A DNA stretch of 64,000 bases from Ceratodon purpureus (GCA_014871385.1 CM026427.1:2352068-2416067); one strand, 5' to 3'. Counted from the stretch's first letter, positions 41,734-53,863 are shown. Translations and numbers: made by a program. Notes: generated by a model not told the origin, from the letters alone.

Positions 41734-42543
41734 ATGTATGGGGGAAAAGGAGCCCTGTGCGGGTGGTTGTCGGTTGTGCATTACCAGCTTGAGAAGAAGA
41801 AAATTCGGACCCCTTACACTCCTGCTTTGTCGCGTCTGCTGTTCGCGGTTACTACTCCTCGTGGCAAGTGGAGCCGAGAGGTCCGTCGGGATGTCAGGAA
41901 GTTGGAGGTGGTTTCGGGAATATCATTTTCATCGTTTCTCGAGAATAACGTGACCTCCCCCCTTGCCGCCCCTGGAGCATGTGCTGCGAATCCAATTGAA
42001 GTGGGGGAGTCCGATCCCGATTCTGAAAATGCGATTGCTTCTTCTGGTGATTCTCTAAGTGTGATGGCGCGGTCTGTGAAACGCCTTTATCGGCCTCGGG
42101 TTGTCGTGAGCTCGTGTGATTCCCTTGCAAGCTCTGCTCTTCCTCCACCTGTTCAGGTTGCTTCCGCCTTGGTTCCTCCTTTCGAAGGTGAGGGAGGGAT
42201 TAGTGCTCATGCAGGTGATGAGCCTGGGAAGGGTGCTTCCACTAATGGAGAGGTGACTCCTGATGTTGCTGCGGATGGGGTTACGGTGTTTGATATTGGC
42301 GATGACGGGGCCAAGGTTGAGGTGCCTGCTGGTATGGTTACTTCACGTGTTTCCTCTGTTTCTTCCAATTTAGCTTGCCTAGGGTTCATGCCCTTCAATT
42401 CCCCAGGGCAAGTTTCGACTGACGCTGATGATGCTGGAGAGGAGCGCGGAGATGCTGTTGATCCTTCTCGAGGTGGTCCCCGCTCTGTCGACACTATGGA
42501 GCACTATACTGCCGAGACTGTGGATGCGCCGTCTGGAGTGTAG
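41734..42543 (+). CDS. Orphan tandem family, member 1 (269 aa)
   Basis: The start MYGGKGALCGW is chosen by alignment with members 2 and 3, although the frame is open upstream to 41641. The first 90 residues carry the family pattern: KG-L-W near the start, a WS-EVR block, FSSFL, and a terminal GACAANPIEV. The rest is a Ser/Asp/Pro/Val-rich, probably disordered tail. No known domain is recognised, nor any signal peptide or membrane segment. It is the most diverged member, since the helical middle is basic (EKKKIRTPYTPALSRLL). Single exon as far as can be seen. Function unknown. Confidence 0.5.
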   Translation: MYGGKGALCGWLSVVHYQLEKKKIRTPYTPALSRLLFAVTTPRGKWSREVRRDVRKLEVVSGISFSSFLENNVTSPLAAPGACAANPIEVGESDPDSENAIASSGDSLSVMARSVKRLYRPRVVVSSCDSLASSALPPPVQVASALVPPFEGEGGISAHAGDEPGKGASTNGEVTPDVAADGVTVFDIGDDGAKVEVPAGMVTSRVSSVSSNLACLGFMPFNSPGQVSTDADDAGEERGDAVDPSRGGPRSVDTMEHYTAETVDAPSGV

Positions 42544-44985
42544 AATGCTACTATCGGAGTCCTGGTCCTGGTCTGGAGTGGTTGCTATGAATTTTGTTAA
42601 TACTCTATAGTGTGTAAATAGATATACAGAGTTAGAGGAAAGGGTTTAGGGGATGGTACTCCAGGGCTGTGGGTATTTGGGTTTTACTTTCTGTAGATCC
42701 CCTTGAACCAAAGTACCGAACTCTTTGGGCTGATTTAAAGCTTGCTTTTTTATATGTTTCGGCTCTATCTGTTGGGCAGCCTCGTTGTGCTTCGAGTAAA
42801 AAGGGTTTGCTCCCAGTGTTATTGGTATAGTTTATGTCTATGCTGTTGTCTGTATTGTGTATGACCTTGATTGCTGTAGACTGAATTCAGTCGAAAACAC
42901 CGTGTCCTGTCAATAACTTTAGAAGGGATCTCGGGGATCCGTTGTTTGAGCATTTGTAAATCACCGGGGATGTAGGCCCTACAGTGTTGTCCAGATATAG
43001 AGGACCCGGTCTACTGTAAGCTGAGATACCGTGGCTATGGTCGGATTGTTCCTCTTTCAATGGGGTGGTCTCTACAGGCTCAGGATTAGTATAAGGGTTA
43101 AGCGATCTTGGAGCCATACCTTGAGTAACTTTGTTATTGGTGAATTGTGAGAGCTCTTTCGCTTCGTCTTCCTATTCCTCCCGGTAAGGTCTAATGGGTG
43201 CTCCATGTGCAATTTATTATGAAGCTAAATTCAGCTTGGGAGAAGGTTGTTAATTCATGTCATTGTTTGATTCGCAATCTTCTGCTGTGGTTGAAGGCTG
43301 GTGAAGTATTCAAATTTTTTGTTCTGTATACTTAGTTGTGACATTGGGGTTATTCGGTGGTTGCTTGAACTTTGATTTTGTAATGTGGTCTCATTAGGAG
43401 GTCATCGTTAATGTTGTCTGTTCATATTCCCGGTTAAGTGGCTAGTGTCTTATGTGCCACATGCTTGATTTTTTTTCTCTTTCTAGTCACACGCCTGTTG
43501 AATGTGAATATAATTTGACGCAACCTTGCATTGTATTCAATGTTTAACTTCTGCCATTTATGCTTCGGAGTCGGATGTTCACATCTGTTCAGAAATTGGA
43601 ATTCGAGTCAATTACCGCTTTCTGTTGTTCAATTGAGTCCTAAATACTTTCTGTAGTTCGATATGATTTTGAGGTTGGAGGTTTCCCACAGAATAGGCGT
43701 AATATTGTGGATTGAATTTACTCATATTTTTTTTTTTTTTCCTTTCTTCATCATTATTCTATAACATGTTGATTATTTATTTATTCTTTCCTATTCAACG
43801 GAGAGATAATTGCATCATGAATTATAATTTGAGACCTTTTGTTCATCTAAATATCATGCAGAAAGTAAGAGTTAGTATTGTACCCGTACAGTTAAAATTC
43901 GGGATCAACAAACAGCGTTTCGCATTCCTTGAGTAACAAGGACAAAGCATTATTTGAGAACAATGTTCCAAATCTTTACTGTGGTAATCGTTCAGACTTC
44001 GCCAGTGTGAGTTTTAAAATTAAAAAAAAGGAAAAAACCGAACCACCTTACGGTGGGCCAGCCAGGTTTAACAGGCGTGGGTCCTCACTGTATTGATACA
44101 GCATTCCGTGTAATTTGTTTCGATTTCGTACGTGATGCCCCTACAAAACCTAAAAGCAAAAGACTTCTCCCCCGTGTAGTGTGACAGTTCCTCTATCGAG
44201 GTTTAGTATTCCGCTGCTGCGTTTCAAATCGGGATTGCGGGGAATGCATAACGCTTTGGAAGTCAATGCACAAGGTTTGCCATGTTGATGCGCTAAGTGT
44301 TGGCGCTGATTTTGGAAACTGTGAGTACATTCTACCTTAACGAATTGCTTTTGGGGTTGCTAGTACTGGACGATTTTTCTGGGGGGTTTAGGTCAGTTGA
44401 TGCATGTCCCCTTGTAAGTCCCGTCGATTAAATCTTTCACTATTGCACAGCTTCTGTTCTGTCGCAACAAAGTTTTTGGGCGAATCCTTCGAGTATTCTC
44501 TAGTCATCGATAATGGGAGGACTGTCCTCAGTTGTTTACCTCCTACCGCCCATCATCACTATTTGCCTACCCGGTTGTCTAGGGAACCTACAACGAAACT
44601 AACTATGAAAGGCTACTTTGTTGTATGATGTGAATTCACCTGATTTTATTTTGAAAAGATTAGTTGAGGATTGATATGACAACCTCGGGAGATATGAGTG
44701 TGGAAAATCGTGATTGACCTATTTGAAGGCCATCCAGGTTATGATGGCTGTCAGTTTCGGCTGATGTGCTCTTCTTTTGTCTTCTGAATTGTCCACTGTT
44801 GGCGTCTGTCTTTCGCTATGTTGTCCGAGTGGATTGTTAAGGGCAGGCCATGGCTCTTGTTCTCTGCACTTGGTTTTCTCGTTTTGTCAGAATGGGCTGA
44901 TCCTTGTGTCCGCGAAGGAGAAGTTCTGAGTGTTTTGAAAGTGTACCTACTATACTTTCTTCCTCTGGTATTCACGATTGTCGGG
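42544..44985. other. Non-coding spacer
   Basis: No conserved frame is supported. It contains T-rich stretches (43725-43745), untranslated flanks of the orphan genes, and a frame at 44818-44985 (MLSEWIVKGRPW) that is open into member 2 and could encode a hydrophobic leader but is not conserved in member 3. Confidence 0.5.
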
Positions 44986-45711
44986 ATGGACGAGCAGAAG
45001 GGCTTGCTTTTGGCGTGGATGTCCATAATTTTCTTCAAACGCGACGCTGAGGACAAATGGGAGAAGAAGCAGTGGTTACCTGAAGTTCCTGCCCTCGGCC
45101 ATCTGTTGCATACATCGAGTGATTTTCCATGGAGCGAAGAGTGCTACCAGGAGGTGTTGCTGTTGGGTAGGGCCGCCGGATACCCATTTGTGAAGTTTCT
45201 AGACCAGCTCGAATTACCTCGAAACAGCTACGGAGGCTGTTTTGCGAACCCAATAGCGGTGGATACAACCTCCAACAGCTCTTCGTCAAATTCTACTGGG
45301 TCGGGCAGTTCATTCTCTGACCCAGTAACTCCTCGTGTTCGTCATATTCATAGCGTTGGGGATGGTTGTAATTTGCAGACTCTGGATGGGTCGGGGATAG
45401 ATGTACACATCCATGCTGATAGTTCAAAGGTCGCGCCAAGTACAATGTATCCGGGTGCTACTTCTATGATATCAATGGAATATGGGGGAACCGACGGACA
45501 TCCTTGCAGAGTGAAGACGGAAGTTGCGGACCCACCGGATAGCCCCTTGGGTTTGAGAGACGAGATAGCTGGATCAAGCTTCGGCACTCCCCACCACTCA
45601 GAGGATGCGTCGCTGGTTCACGCTGGAGCTGATGAGGAGACCTCGGCGGAAGACAGTAAGGAGTCGGAAGAGGTGTCTGACTGGGGGGAGAGATTTTCCC
45701 ACTACCAATGA
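44986..45711 (+). CDS. Orphan tandem family, member 2 (241 aa)
   Basis: The start MDEQKGLLLAW is set by alignment with member 3. The conserved region (residues 1-93) has KGLLLAWMSIIFFKR, KQWLPEVPALGHLLH, FPWSEECYQEVLLLGRAA, YPFVKFLDQLELP and GGCFANPIAV. The remainder is Ser/Thr/Asp/Gly-rich and acidic at the end. A hydrophobic in-frame extension upstream (44818-44985) could be a leader if translated; the kin do not share it. The family is unrecognised. The pattern suggests a compact helical domain followed by a disordered tail. Confidence 0.6.
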   Translation: MDEQKGLLLAWMSIIFFKRDAEDKWEKKQWLPEVPALGHLLHTSSDFPWSEECYQEVLLLGRAAGYPFVKFLDQLELPRNSYGGCFANPIAVDTTSNSSSSNSTGSGSSFSDPVTPRVRHIHSVGDGCNLQTLDGSGIDVHIHADSSKVAPSTMYPGATSMISMEYGGTDGHPCRVKTEVADPPDSPLGLRDEIAGSSFGTPHHSEDASLVHAGADEETSAEDSKESEEVSDWGERFSHYQ

Positions 45712-46381
45712 TTTCCAGACATACTGCAGCCAGTTGGGGAACATGGTTGGATCACTCCTTTCCCTGATCGTTGACACCGTGGGATGGCTGGCCAACAGTT
45801 GTATTTCTATTGCCATTTTTTGATATGCAAATACCTATATCCGGTGCGTATCCTTGACAGGAATGAACAATATTTTATTTTTAAATTTTTTTCCGCAGAG
45901 TCACAGAAATAGTTTTATGGACAGCGCTCTGCATATAAGGGTGTGAGTTTGTTTCATTTTTTGACGGATGCTTCGTACCTTGTTGGTGTTGTCGGTCGTT
46001 TCCGAAAATTCACCGGACTTTAATGTTGTCGAACGCTTTAGGATGGTTAAAAATCTGAAGTCAACGACCGATGTTGGAAGGTTATGGGTTCTTGCCTTGA
46101 TGTTCGGATTTGAAGGGTTTGTTTTCTGCTGTGATGTATGTAGTGACCAGGAGTGCTCTCTGATATTGCCGGGTCCATCTTTTAAAGGTCATTAGGGTAA
46201 ATTGTTAGCAGTGGGAATTGATGGCGATGTGGATGGCTTGCCCGTGGGTTTCGCTGTTATCATCTTCTTAATTGCAGCCGTAATCGTCTCCCGGAGCCAT
46301 GGGTATATATGGAGACTCCTGGATGGCTATGGTGGGTTTTTTGTTACATTTTCTCTGCATCTGTCCTTAGTTTAGAGCGAC

Positions 46382-47011
46382 ATGGACGTTGAGAAAGGTC
46401 TCTTACTAACTTGGGTCGCTGGAATCTTCATCCGTCGGGGTGCGCACAATGATCTGGACTCCAAGGCCTGGCTTCCCGATCTGCCACATCTTAGTGAGGT
46501 TCTGCTGCATTCTGGAAATTACATGTGGTCCGACCAGTGCTTTGTTGAGGTTCAACTATTGGGGATGGCTGCGGATTACAGCTTCGCCGAGTTCATGTCG
46601 AGCTTGAATTCTCCTCTAAGCCGCCGGGGAAGTTGCGCTGCGTATCCCATCACGTTTGAGGAATGCTCCGAGGATACCTCCGGTAATTTGTCTCGTCCCA
46701 GCTCAACGAGAGTTTTCATGACTAATGTTCTGCCTTCGGATGGAGAATTGGACGCTGTGGGTGATGCTGGCACTCGTGTCGCGGACGCGATGGCGGAGCA
46801 TGCAATGGATGACATGGCGTTGTTGAACTTGGGCGCTGGGGCTCCAGATGATTCGAGCGGAAGGTCAGAGGGTCTCGAGCCTTCTCCTCGTAGCGGCTCC
46901 ACCGAAAGCGAGAGTTGCAGCGGCCCTTTGTTCGGGGAGAAGACGGTTTGTTGCTGCTCAGAGTCTACCGATTCGGACGTCACTATGTACTCCCCACCTC
47001 GCCCTCTTTAG
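46382..47011 (+). CDS. Orphan tandem family, member 3 (209 aa)
   Basis: MDVEKGLLLTWVAGIFIRRG, KAWLPDLPHLSEVLLHSG, MWSDQCFVEVQLLGMAADYSFAEFMSSL and GSCAAYPITF align with member 2 over the first 92 residues at roughly 40-45% identity by eye. The Ser-rich tail ends CCCSESTDSDVTMYSPPRPL. The clear conservation only up to the (A/N)PI motif, followed by free tail drift, argues that all three are translated. Function unknown. Confidence 0.6.
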   Translation: MDVEKGLLLTWVAGIFIRRGAHNDLDSKAWLPDLPHLSEVLLHSGNYMWSDQCFVEVQLLGMAADYSFAEFMSSLNSPLSRRGSCAAYPITFEECSEDTSGNLSRPSSTRVFMTNVLPSDGELDAVGDAGTRVADAMAEHAMDDMALLNLGAGAPDDSSGRSEGLEPSPRSGSTESESCSGPLFGEKTVCCCSESTDSDVTMYSPPRPL

Positions 47012-47114
47012 AAGTAATTGTTGAAGTTCTTGGTCAAAGAGAGGCTCATACTGGCACTTGACTGTTCCATGTCCACGGATCAGGGGTTGTATACAGTATT
47101 CCCAAGAGTACAGG

Positions 47115-47900
47115 ACCTAGGCCTTGGATGCCAGTTATTTTTTTGAAGTTGTTGCGGTGTGGTCGTCGGCTACAGGAACATACATCTTGCTTTCGGTTGG
47201 TTTTGATTTGGATTTCTAGCCCAGGGTCTGATGGTCAACGGAAGCATACTCGCCAGACATTTGTAGAACTCTTGGTTTTTAAACTTCTCGTTTTATCTCA
47301 CATTTGTGGAACTTGACTATGCTGATGTATTACCTCTGTAACATGTCAGCGAACGTTTGAGGCAGTTACCTTGTCCTGTGCGGTGTATACATGATCTGCT
47401 ATATAACTGTTTTAGTTGACAATGTCAGATTTGTTGTGTCATTCTTCTGACCCGGTGAGTACTCCAGGTAGTTCCCGTAGCGTTGATGTCATGTTTCTAA
47501 TTGAGCGTAGACCTGGGATGCCGGTTATTCTATTGAAGTTGTTGCGGTGTTCTGTCGTTGGCTGCTGGAACAGACAGTTTGCTTAGAGATGGCTTGTAAT
47601 GAATTTTCTAACCTAGGGTGTGATGGTCAATAGAAACATACTCGAAAGACATTTAGAGGACTCTGGTTATTGATTTTCACATGTTTTCTTGTTTTTTTGG
47701 AACTTGACCATGCTGATGTATTACCTAAGTAATACGAAAGCGAACGTTTGAGGCAGATACCTTGTTTTCTGTTGTGTATTCATGGTCTGATATGAAACTG
47801 TTGTAGTTGGCAATGTTGGTTTAGTTGTATCATTCTTCTGATCGAGTGAGTACTCCAGGTAGTTCCCGTAGCTTAGATGTTGTGCTTCTAATTGACCTAT
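47115..47900 (+). repeat. 390-bp tandem duplication
   Basis: Two diverged units, about 47115-47510 and 47511-47900. For example TGAAGTTGTTGCGGTGT ends at 47160 and 47550, and GTACTCCAGGTAGTTCCCG recurs in both. Many substitutions and small indels show it is not recent. It lies downstream of orphan member 3 and has no coding potential. Confidence 0.85.
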
Positions 47901-49792
47901 ACCGCGCACTAGCTGTAACTGAGAGCCTTCTGTAGCGAGGACTCTTCTGTTGATCTCGATTCTGGAAATAGAGGGTGTTTAAACGGGCTTGTACGGGGCA
48001 GGATGTCTATATGTTGTTTTATTTTGTTCTTGTTTAGAGGGATGTCATTTGTATCTTCCCTCGTTTACTTCTGAACGGAGCAGAGGGTATAGACATCGCA
48101 GGTATGAATAAAATGCCACAGATATAAGGAGTTGAACAAATCGTATGAGTTGTTACTATATGGTCGCAGTTTGCAATAGGGAACACCATGTTTCGTGGAG
48201 TTGTATAACGGGTTGTGTGTTCTGGGGTGTGTTGAATGTTAGAAACAGAAAAGGAAATTACTTAGAGGAATTGTTTGTGTTCATTAATTTTTTTAACTTC
48301 CTTATTATCACATCCCATTTCGACGGAATTAATACATTGCAGTACAAGTTAGTAGGGTATGGTTGATTCATACACAATCTTCTAGAGTACTGTTTGGTTT
48401 GTTCACCTCTGAGCCCGACAATGTCATCGGTGCCAATTTTTATTTCTGCCTTGACTCTATTCAAGACTGCTAACGTACTATCTGTATCTGCGAGCATTTT
48501 GAGTATTAGTCTTGCCGTATGGTTTGTTTTGTTTCATGAACAATTGCGGTTTGAGAGAAACTTTCTAAGGAATACGTGTTTGTATCATTTACTGTCTGTT
48601 TGTCTGATCGGTTGTTGATATAAATTTTCTCTTGTATGCTATGCACCCCGGTGTTTCTTCAATTTTCCATGTTGCATTATCAACTCGCGTGTTCACTGAT
48701 CTCGTTATAAAGCATAATCTTAAACTCCTTCGCCCTTTCGAAATGTTCTCTGTCCTTTTTGAAACATGGGATTTGTAGGGCACCTCACCAGTGGAGGTTT
48801 TAACTCAAGTATATGTGTTTGCGTACATCTTTGGCGGCAACGCTTTGTGTAGCACACATATAGTTTGAAGGGACGTCGAGGAATGTAAATCATGTATTCT
48901 GCAGAGAACCTGAGGTGGGAAAGGAGAATGTGATTGGCGAGGAAGGGATTATCGAACCCCAAGCTTGTTATCGGTGCGTCCTGGTCTTTCTGCTTTACTT
49001 TTTATTTTTTCCTTTTTTTACTTTTTAAATTCACATAGTATTCTCAGTGTGATACGAGGATAGATTATGTTTTGCATAATTAGGTTTTGGTCATTGAGAT
49101 CTGGCTTTTTTTTTTCCTTGATATCCACGTTGTTTCTCATACCCTGGCTACACTTGGAACAGTATTGAGACCCTGGCACTGGCGACTGCTTCGTCAGGTG
49201 ATACCCATGCACTGCAGTATTAGAACTTACCTAGATATCAACCACAAGCATGATATCCACGGAGATAGTGAGTGCGTCACATACTGCACTAACTAGGACT
49301 ACTTGAGAAATTATGATGCGTATTTGACATGTAAGTCATGAAGAGGCTGCTTGGTTTGTTTTTTTCTTTTTTGTCATCATAGAACCGATCGGATGTGTAA
49401 AAGATGACATTACAGCTTGGTGGTTTAATGCGATTAATGAAGATATGATGATAGGGATTCTCAGTGATCCTGGATTTCTAGGTGCATATGATGACAAGGC
49501 ATCATGAAATCTCTCAGCTGAGGGCCAAATCAGATGACATGGCAGTGCGCAGCCATCTCCTGTTCTTCTCCATCGAGGGAAGTAGCTCCTCTTATGCCCA
49601 TATTCTCTCTCTGATTTTCTTTGAAGCTCAGATTGAAACTTTGTTTTTGAGAACGGTGCAGTGAATTGTATCAACATTTGCGTTAGTAGTGCATGAGCGT
49701 TTGGGCTTCGAACAAGCAGCAGCGCATTGTGCCTCAAGTCCAGTAGCCTTGATCAGCGCAGGAGAGCGAGGGCTACGGAACAACATCGGAAG
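47901..49792. other. Non-coding spacer
   Basis: AT-rich, with no conserved frame, RNA gene or repeat that can be supported. Confidence 0.5.
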
Positions 49793-50944
49793 ATGGAAGT
49801 TGACTCAGCGACGTCGAAGCGGAAGATCATGGACACGAAGGGAGACGATGGCAAACTAAAACCCCCGCTGAAGTGCATGGTTAATCTGGACTTCGAAGAA
49901 TCGGGCTTGGAGATTTGGAAGGATGCGGCTTGGAGACGCGGTGGTCACTACCAGCACCTTCGAGATGCTCCGGATCTGCTCCGCGACCTCCTCGTCTGGC
50001 TGAACTCAGTGCGAGACTTTGAGAATGCAACAAATCTGAAGTGCCCAGATTATTCAGATGTTCGTGCGATGGTGGGCCCGCATTGGATGGGGAGGTGGAC
50101 GCCGAAGGCATTGCTGGCCTTCCAGGCTGTCGCAAACTCCTCTGGCGTCATGCACCCTCCACGCCGTCGATTAGGAGTTTCTAATTGGAAGGCGTATGGT
50201 CCGCGCAACAGGACCAGCGTGCCAAAGTGGAGAACGCACGGAGGTGAAGCGTGTCGAAGGTTCATAGAACTTCCTCCGAGACGAAAAGTGCATCACAACG
50301 CGCTCCCGCCACTGCAGAATGTGAACAGAGACCCTCCTGGCTCGGAGATTTCAAGTGCATCTGTCCAGGTCATGGCTGCTGCTCGTACGCCTCCCGCCAC
50401 ATCCCCTGTGTGTGCATTTGCCTTTGGCCGCGTTCCTGCAAATCGAGTCGTTCGTGCTGATGGAGGAAATTACGGTCGTCCACATTTCACAGGGGCTGTT
50501 GTGGGGAATCGGCCCTCTCTATCCACGGTGGTCTCTGGCGCTCCTTCTGTTGTAATCGGCACTTCCCGAGCTCCTCTTACGGCCTCTCGCGACAGTGATG
50601 GAGGCCATGGTGTACGTCCACCTCCGAATCATGTTGTTCCGCGCAGGCAGGTTCTTACTTGTGCTGCAGCGATTCGTCCTCCGATCGCAGCAGGGCGCCT
50701 CCCTGACGATGTCATCCAGCTCTCCGATTCAGGTGACTCCGAAGGAAAACCCATTAAATCAACAGCGGCAGTCGCTGGCTCGTTCATGACCGCACAGTCT
50801 GGCTCAATGGACTCCCTAGGCAGTGAGGGGGAGGCGAGAACTGTGAATACGCAGGGTTCGGCTATCCGATCTCTAGCGGCAGCAGGAGATCGTCGCGCAG
50901 TGTGCTTCCCGTGGAGAGGCGCTCATAACGAACGCCGCATGTGA
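49793..50944 (+). CDS. Unrecognised basic/disordered protein (383 aa)
   Basis: The start MEVDSATSKRKIMD is chosen at the first ATG with a good context. Residues about 30-135 look ordered (CMVNLDFEESGLEIWKDAAW, PDLLRDLLVWLNSVRDFE, VGPHWMGRWTPKALLAFQAV). The rest is Ala/Pro/Arg/Val-rich and probably disordered. A DDVIQLSDSGDSEG motif near residue 305 fits a SUMO-interacting motif (hydrophobic core followed by acidic/Ser residues). The frame ends NERRM with a stop immediately before GTGAGTACG, which may be a donor. It is not clearly related to the upstream orphan family. A nuclear role is a guess based on basic composition and the SIM-like motif. Confidence 0.5.
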   Translation: MEVDSATSKRKIMDTKGDDGKLKPPLKCMVNLDFEESGLEIWKDAAWRRGGHYQHLRDAPDLLRDLLVWLNSVRDFENATNLKCPDYSDVRAMVGPHWMGRWTPKALLAFQAVANSSGVMHPPRRRLGVSNWKAYGPRNRTSVPKWRTHGGEACRRFIELPPRRKVHHNALPPLQNVNRDPPGSEISSASVQVMAAARTPPATSPVCAFAFGRVPANRVVRADGGNYGRPHFTGAVVGNRPSLSTVVSGAPSVVIGTSRAPLTASRDSDGGHGVRPPPNHVVPRRQVLTCAAAIRPPIAAGRLPDDVIQLSDSGDSEGKPIKSTAAVAGSFMTAQSGSMDSLGSEGEARTVNTQGSAIRSLAAAGDRRAVCFPWRGAHNERRM

Positions 50945-53482
50945 GTACGTCCTTCAAATGCTCCTTCCGTTTTTTTTTTTTCTTCTGTATTTTCTCTTCG
51001 CGTTTTATGCTTGCAACCTTTTTTTTCTCCTCTCCTTCGTTGAGTACGTCTATTTTCTTCTGGAAGACGCGTTGGATGATCTGATTGAAGTGTCGAAATG
51101 AAGAGGGAAGGTGATCTGTGGAGAGAAATACCACCAACAGTCCGTTTCTGCAGAATCCCTACGAAATCTATCATAATTCTAGTTAGCTTTGGTGAAAGTT
51201 TTGATACTAACGAAAACCTAGGGTGTCTATCCGGGCTTCTCAGGTGAGCAGGACTGAAGGACAGGAGAATTGGACGACGACATCTGTGAATCCGTGTTCG
51301 ACGAGGAAGAAGAGAAATTCGTGTGTGGGATTTTTTGTTTTGGGTTGGGTTTAGGGAAAATGCGGTGAGCATGTTGACAGAGAAGATGGTCGTAGTACTG
51401 CTAATTTCAAAGAACAAACTGTTAGGTCCACTTGTTTGTCGTCTCTCCGATTTGTGTAGTTTCTATTTTGTCGACCTTCGTATTTTCCATTTCCTCTCTT
51501 TTTTTTTTTTTCTCATTTCATTTTTTTTTTTCGCATTTCTCCTTTGTATCCATCGCACATCGCCATCTTAAGTTGTTGAGGCATTGAATGCAATGGAGTC
51601 TTAGAATTCAGCATGAAAAAACAGGGTGGTCAGAAGGTTCTTTTTTCTAGGAGCATCTTAAATCAGACGTGGAAAACTATGTTGCACTTCGACGGTCTAC
51701 AGACATTGGTGATGAGGATCGGAGGATTTTGAATGTAGCATGAGTACTGTGCTATGTGCTATGTGTAGGATAGCTAGATTATCCTAAAGACAAGTTTGCA
51801 GAGTCGCCGATGTGGACAGTTTGTAATCGTCGTTACAGTCGTCCTTCATGTTATCGGAATTAGTGTCGTAACATTTGATGATTTGCCACAATGATATAGA
51901 GATTATTGTCTTCACGTCTGTTGCTCTGACAGAATGACCTTATCAGATGATTCTGGTGGGCTCAAGGTAATGCACGTGTTTTGAGTAGCTTATGTGAATT
52001 GTATGTTGCTTGATTGTGGATATTGGAATTTCACAGCTGAGAATATGTAGGAAAACGGAAAATATAAACTTAAACGCTTCTATAATGTTTACCATTACGC
52101 AAATGTCCTGAATATATTTGTTTCGTAGCTGCTGGTATTTGCGGATTGGATCACATGTGAATCGTTTCAACACACTGTGCAAGTATGAAAGCGTGGGAGG
52201 AATCCATTGGTGTCAGTAAAGAGTGTGTTCAGTCTGTGGCAGTGAATAAGAAAAAATACGTTGATATTTATTCTTTTCCATAGGAGACATCAAATCGTAT
52301 TACTCTGAATCATATAGAAAAAGAAACAGATAAAGCAACAGACAGAAGGCATATGACTAAGAATATGACGTGGAAAACCGGACCTGCGATGACTTCCATC
52401 ACACAAAATCTCATCCAAACAAGCCGAAATCCAATTCTAACAGATAACGTCCATTCTGACAAAATCGATTCAGTGGTTCTGACAATTATTGTCAGGGAAC
52501 ATTATTCCAACAGAAATCCAACAGAACCATGTCCGTTTTTACAGCAATCTGTTTTTTTTTTGTTGGATTGGTCACACAGCTCCGGTAGTGCATACTCCTA
52601 GTATATAGTGGTCGTGTTGACTATGGCAAGAGTGAGGTGCAACTAGTAACTCCCAAGTAACCTCGGCTTTGCGCAGATGGATCAAGAACTTCCGGTTTAA
52701 TACAAGGTGTGATAAAAAATAAAAAATAAAAACAATTACTCCACCATACCACAGTAAGTACCCGACCCACATTCTGGGTCATACCCAACCAGACAAACCT
52801 TCCACCCACCAGGCTGAATTTATCTTCCGGAAATTTTGGTAGGAGCACTGGAGGGAGGTAGCATTGCCTCCAGCCTCCAACTTGGCTGAACTTGGCTGAA
52901 CTTGGCCGACTGAACAAGGCTACATAGCTGGTCCAGTGTGGCCCCGGTAACAAAACTAGCATGACGGCACAGTCTCCTACCCCATTTCCGGGCCCAACGG
53001 AACTCCGCGTGCCTACAGTGTTCCAACAGTCGGAATCCCAGCCGACTACGCATCGTCTGCAAGATCACGAATGCCACGAGGCGCCGCTGATAACTCTCGC
53101 TCAGTTTCTACCCGCTTCCCAAGGTCCACCACGTTGCCACTACGCTGCCACTACATTTCAAGTCGATCACCTTACAGCTGATAGCTCACCTCATTCCTCT
53201 CAAGTGCCAGTCCTCAGACATTCTAGAACTCATTAGCTAGCTTATAAGTTATTCATGTGATTCAGATTTGTATTATTGTGCACTCATCAACTTTGTTTGT
53301 GGTAGACTGTCCAGGAGTAAGTTATTTGATTAGTTTGAAAAGTTTGGCTCATGCGGGCCATCGTCATATTGTGGAGTTTTGGAGCATCCCTTTGTGTAGT
53401 TTGATACTTGGACGGTTTGACATTCTTTTGTTTGGGTAGGGTTGAAGTTTTGGGGTTGTTTGGGTTTTTGCTCTTTGGGAGA
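50945..53482. other. Non-coding spacer
   Basis: T-rich tracts near 50970 and 51500-51530; otherwise no supported gene. Frames on the minus strand at 52.6-53.1 kb are short, low-complexity and overlapping, and were not accepted. Confidence 0.5.
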
Positions 53483-53863
53483 ATGGCGCCGGCTGTGACG
53501 GAGATTGTGAACAACACCCAGCAGGCGTTGAACATGAAGGTTGGGAATCATCATTATTTCGTGGATTTCGCGAAGATTGGCAAGGGTGAGAAGCATTCCA
53601 TGCAGGTGGACTATAATGATACATATCAAGAGTTTCTTATGGGGTGTGACCGGACGGGGAAGAAGCTGATCGTCACGTCGGACGATTGCTGCGACTACAA
53701 GTGTATAACCATTACAGAGGTAGACGGGAAATTCGATGTGAAGAGAGTCCCAAGGACGAACTTTCGGGCGACGGAGGAGACAAAGGCGGCCGCTCCTATG
53801 GCTAAGAAGCCATGCCACGGCCATAGCTCAAGCTGGAGGACCATGTTGAAGTTTAGAAGCTAG
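53483..53863 (+). CDS. Small DUF7748-like protein (126 aa)
   Basis: A single exon starting MAPAVTEIVNNTQQALNMKV. A compact beta-rich domain follows (HHYFVDFAKIGKGEKHSMQV, YQEFLMGCDRTGKKLIVTSD, DCCDYKCITITEVDGKFDVK), a pattern I associate with the plant DUF7748 family (moderate certainty). The C-terminus is basic with Cys/His (KKPCHGHSSSWRTMLKFRS). No signal peptide. Function unknown; the family is small, soluble and plant-specific as far as I know. Confidence 0.65.
   Translation: MAPAVTEIVNNTQQALNMKVGNHHYFVDFAKIGKGEKHSMQVDYNDTYQEFLMGCDRTGKKLIVTSDDCCDYKCITITEVDGKFDVKRVPRTNFRATEETKAAAPMAKKPCHGHSSSWRTMLKFRS

Noticed and set aside
52621-53236. Overlapping short frames on both strands
   Set aside because: Mutually overlapping, Pro/Ser/Leu low-complexity, no splice context; treated as chance.
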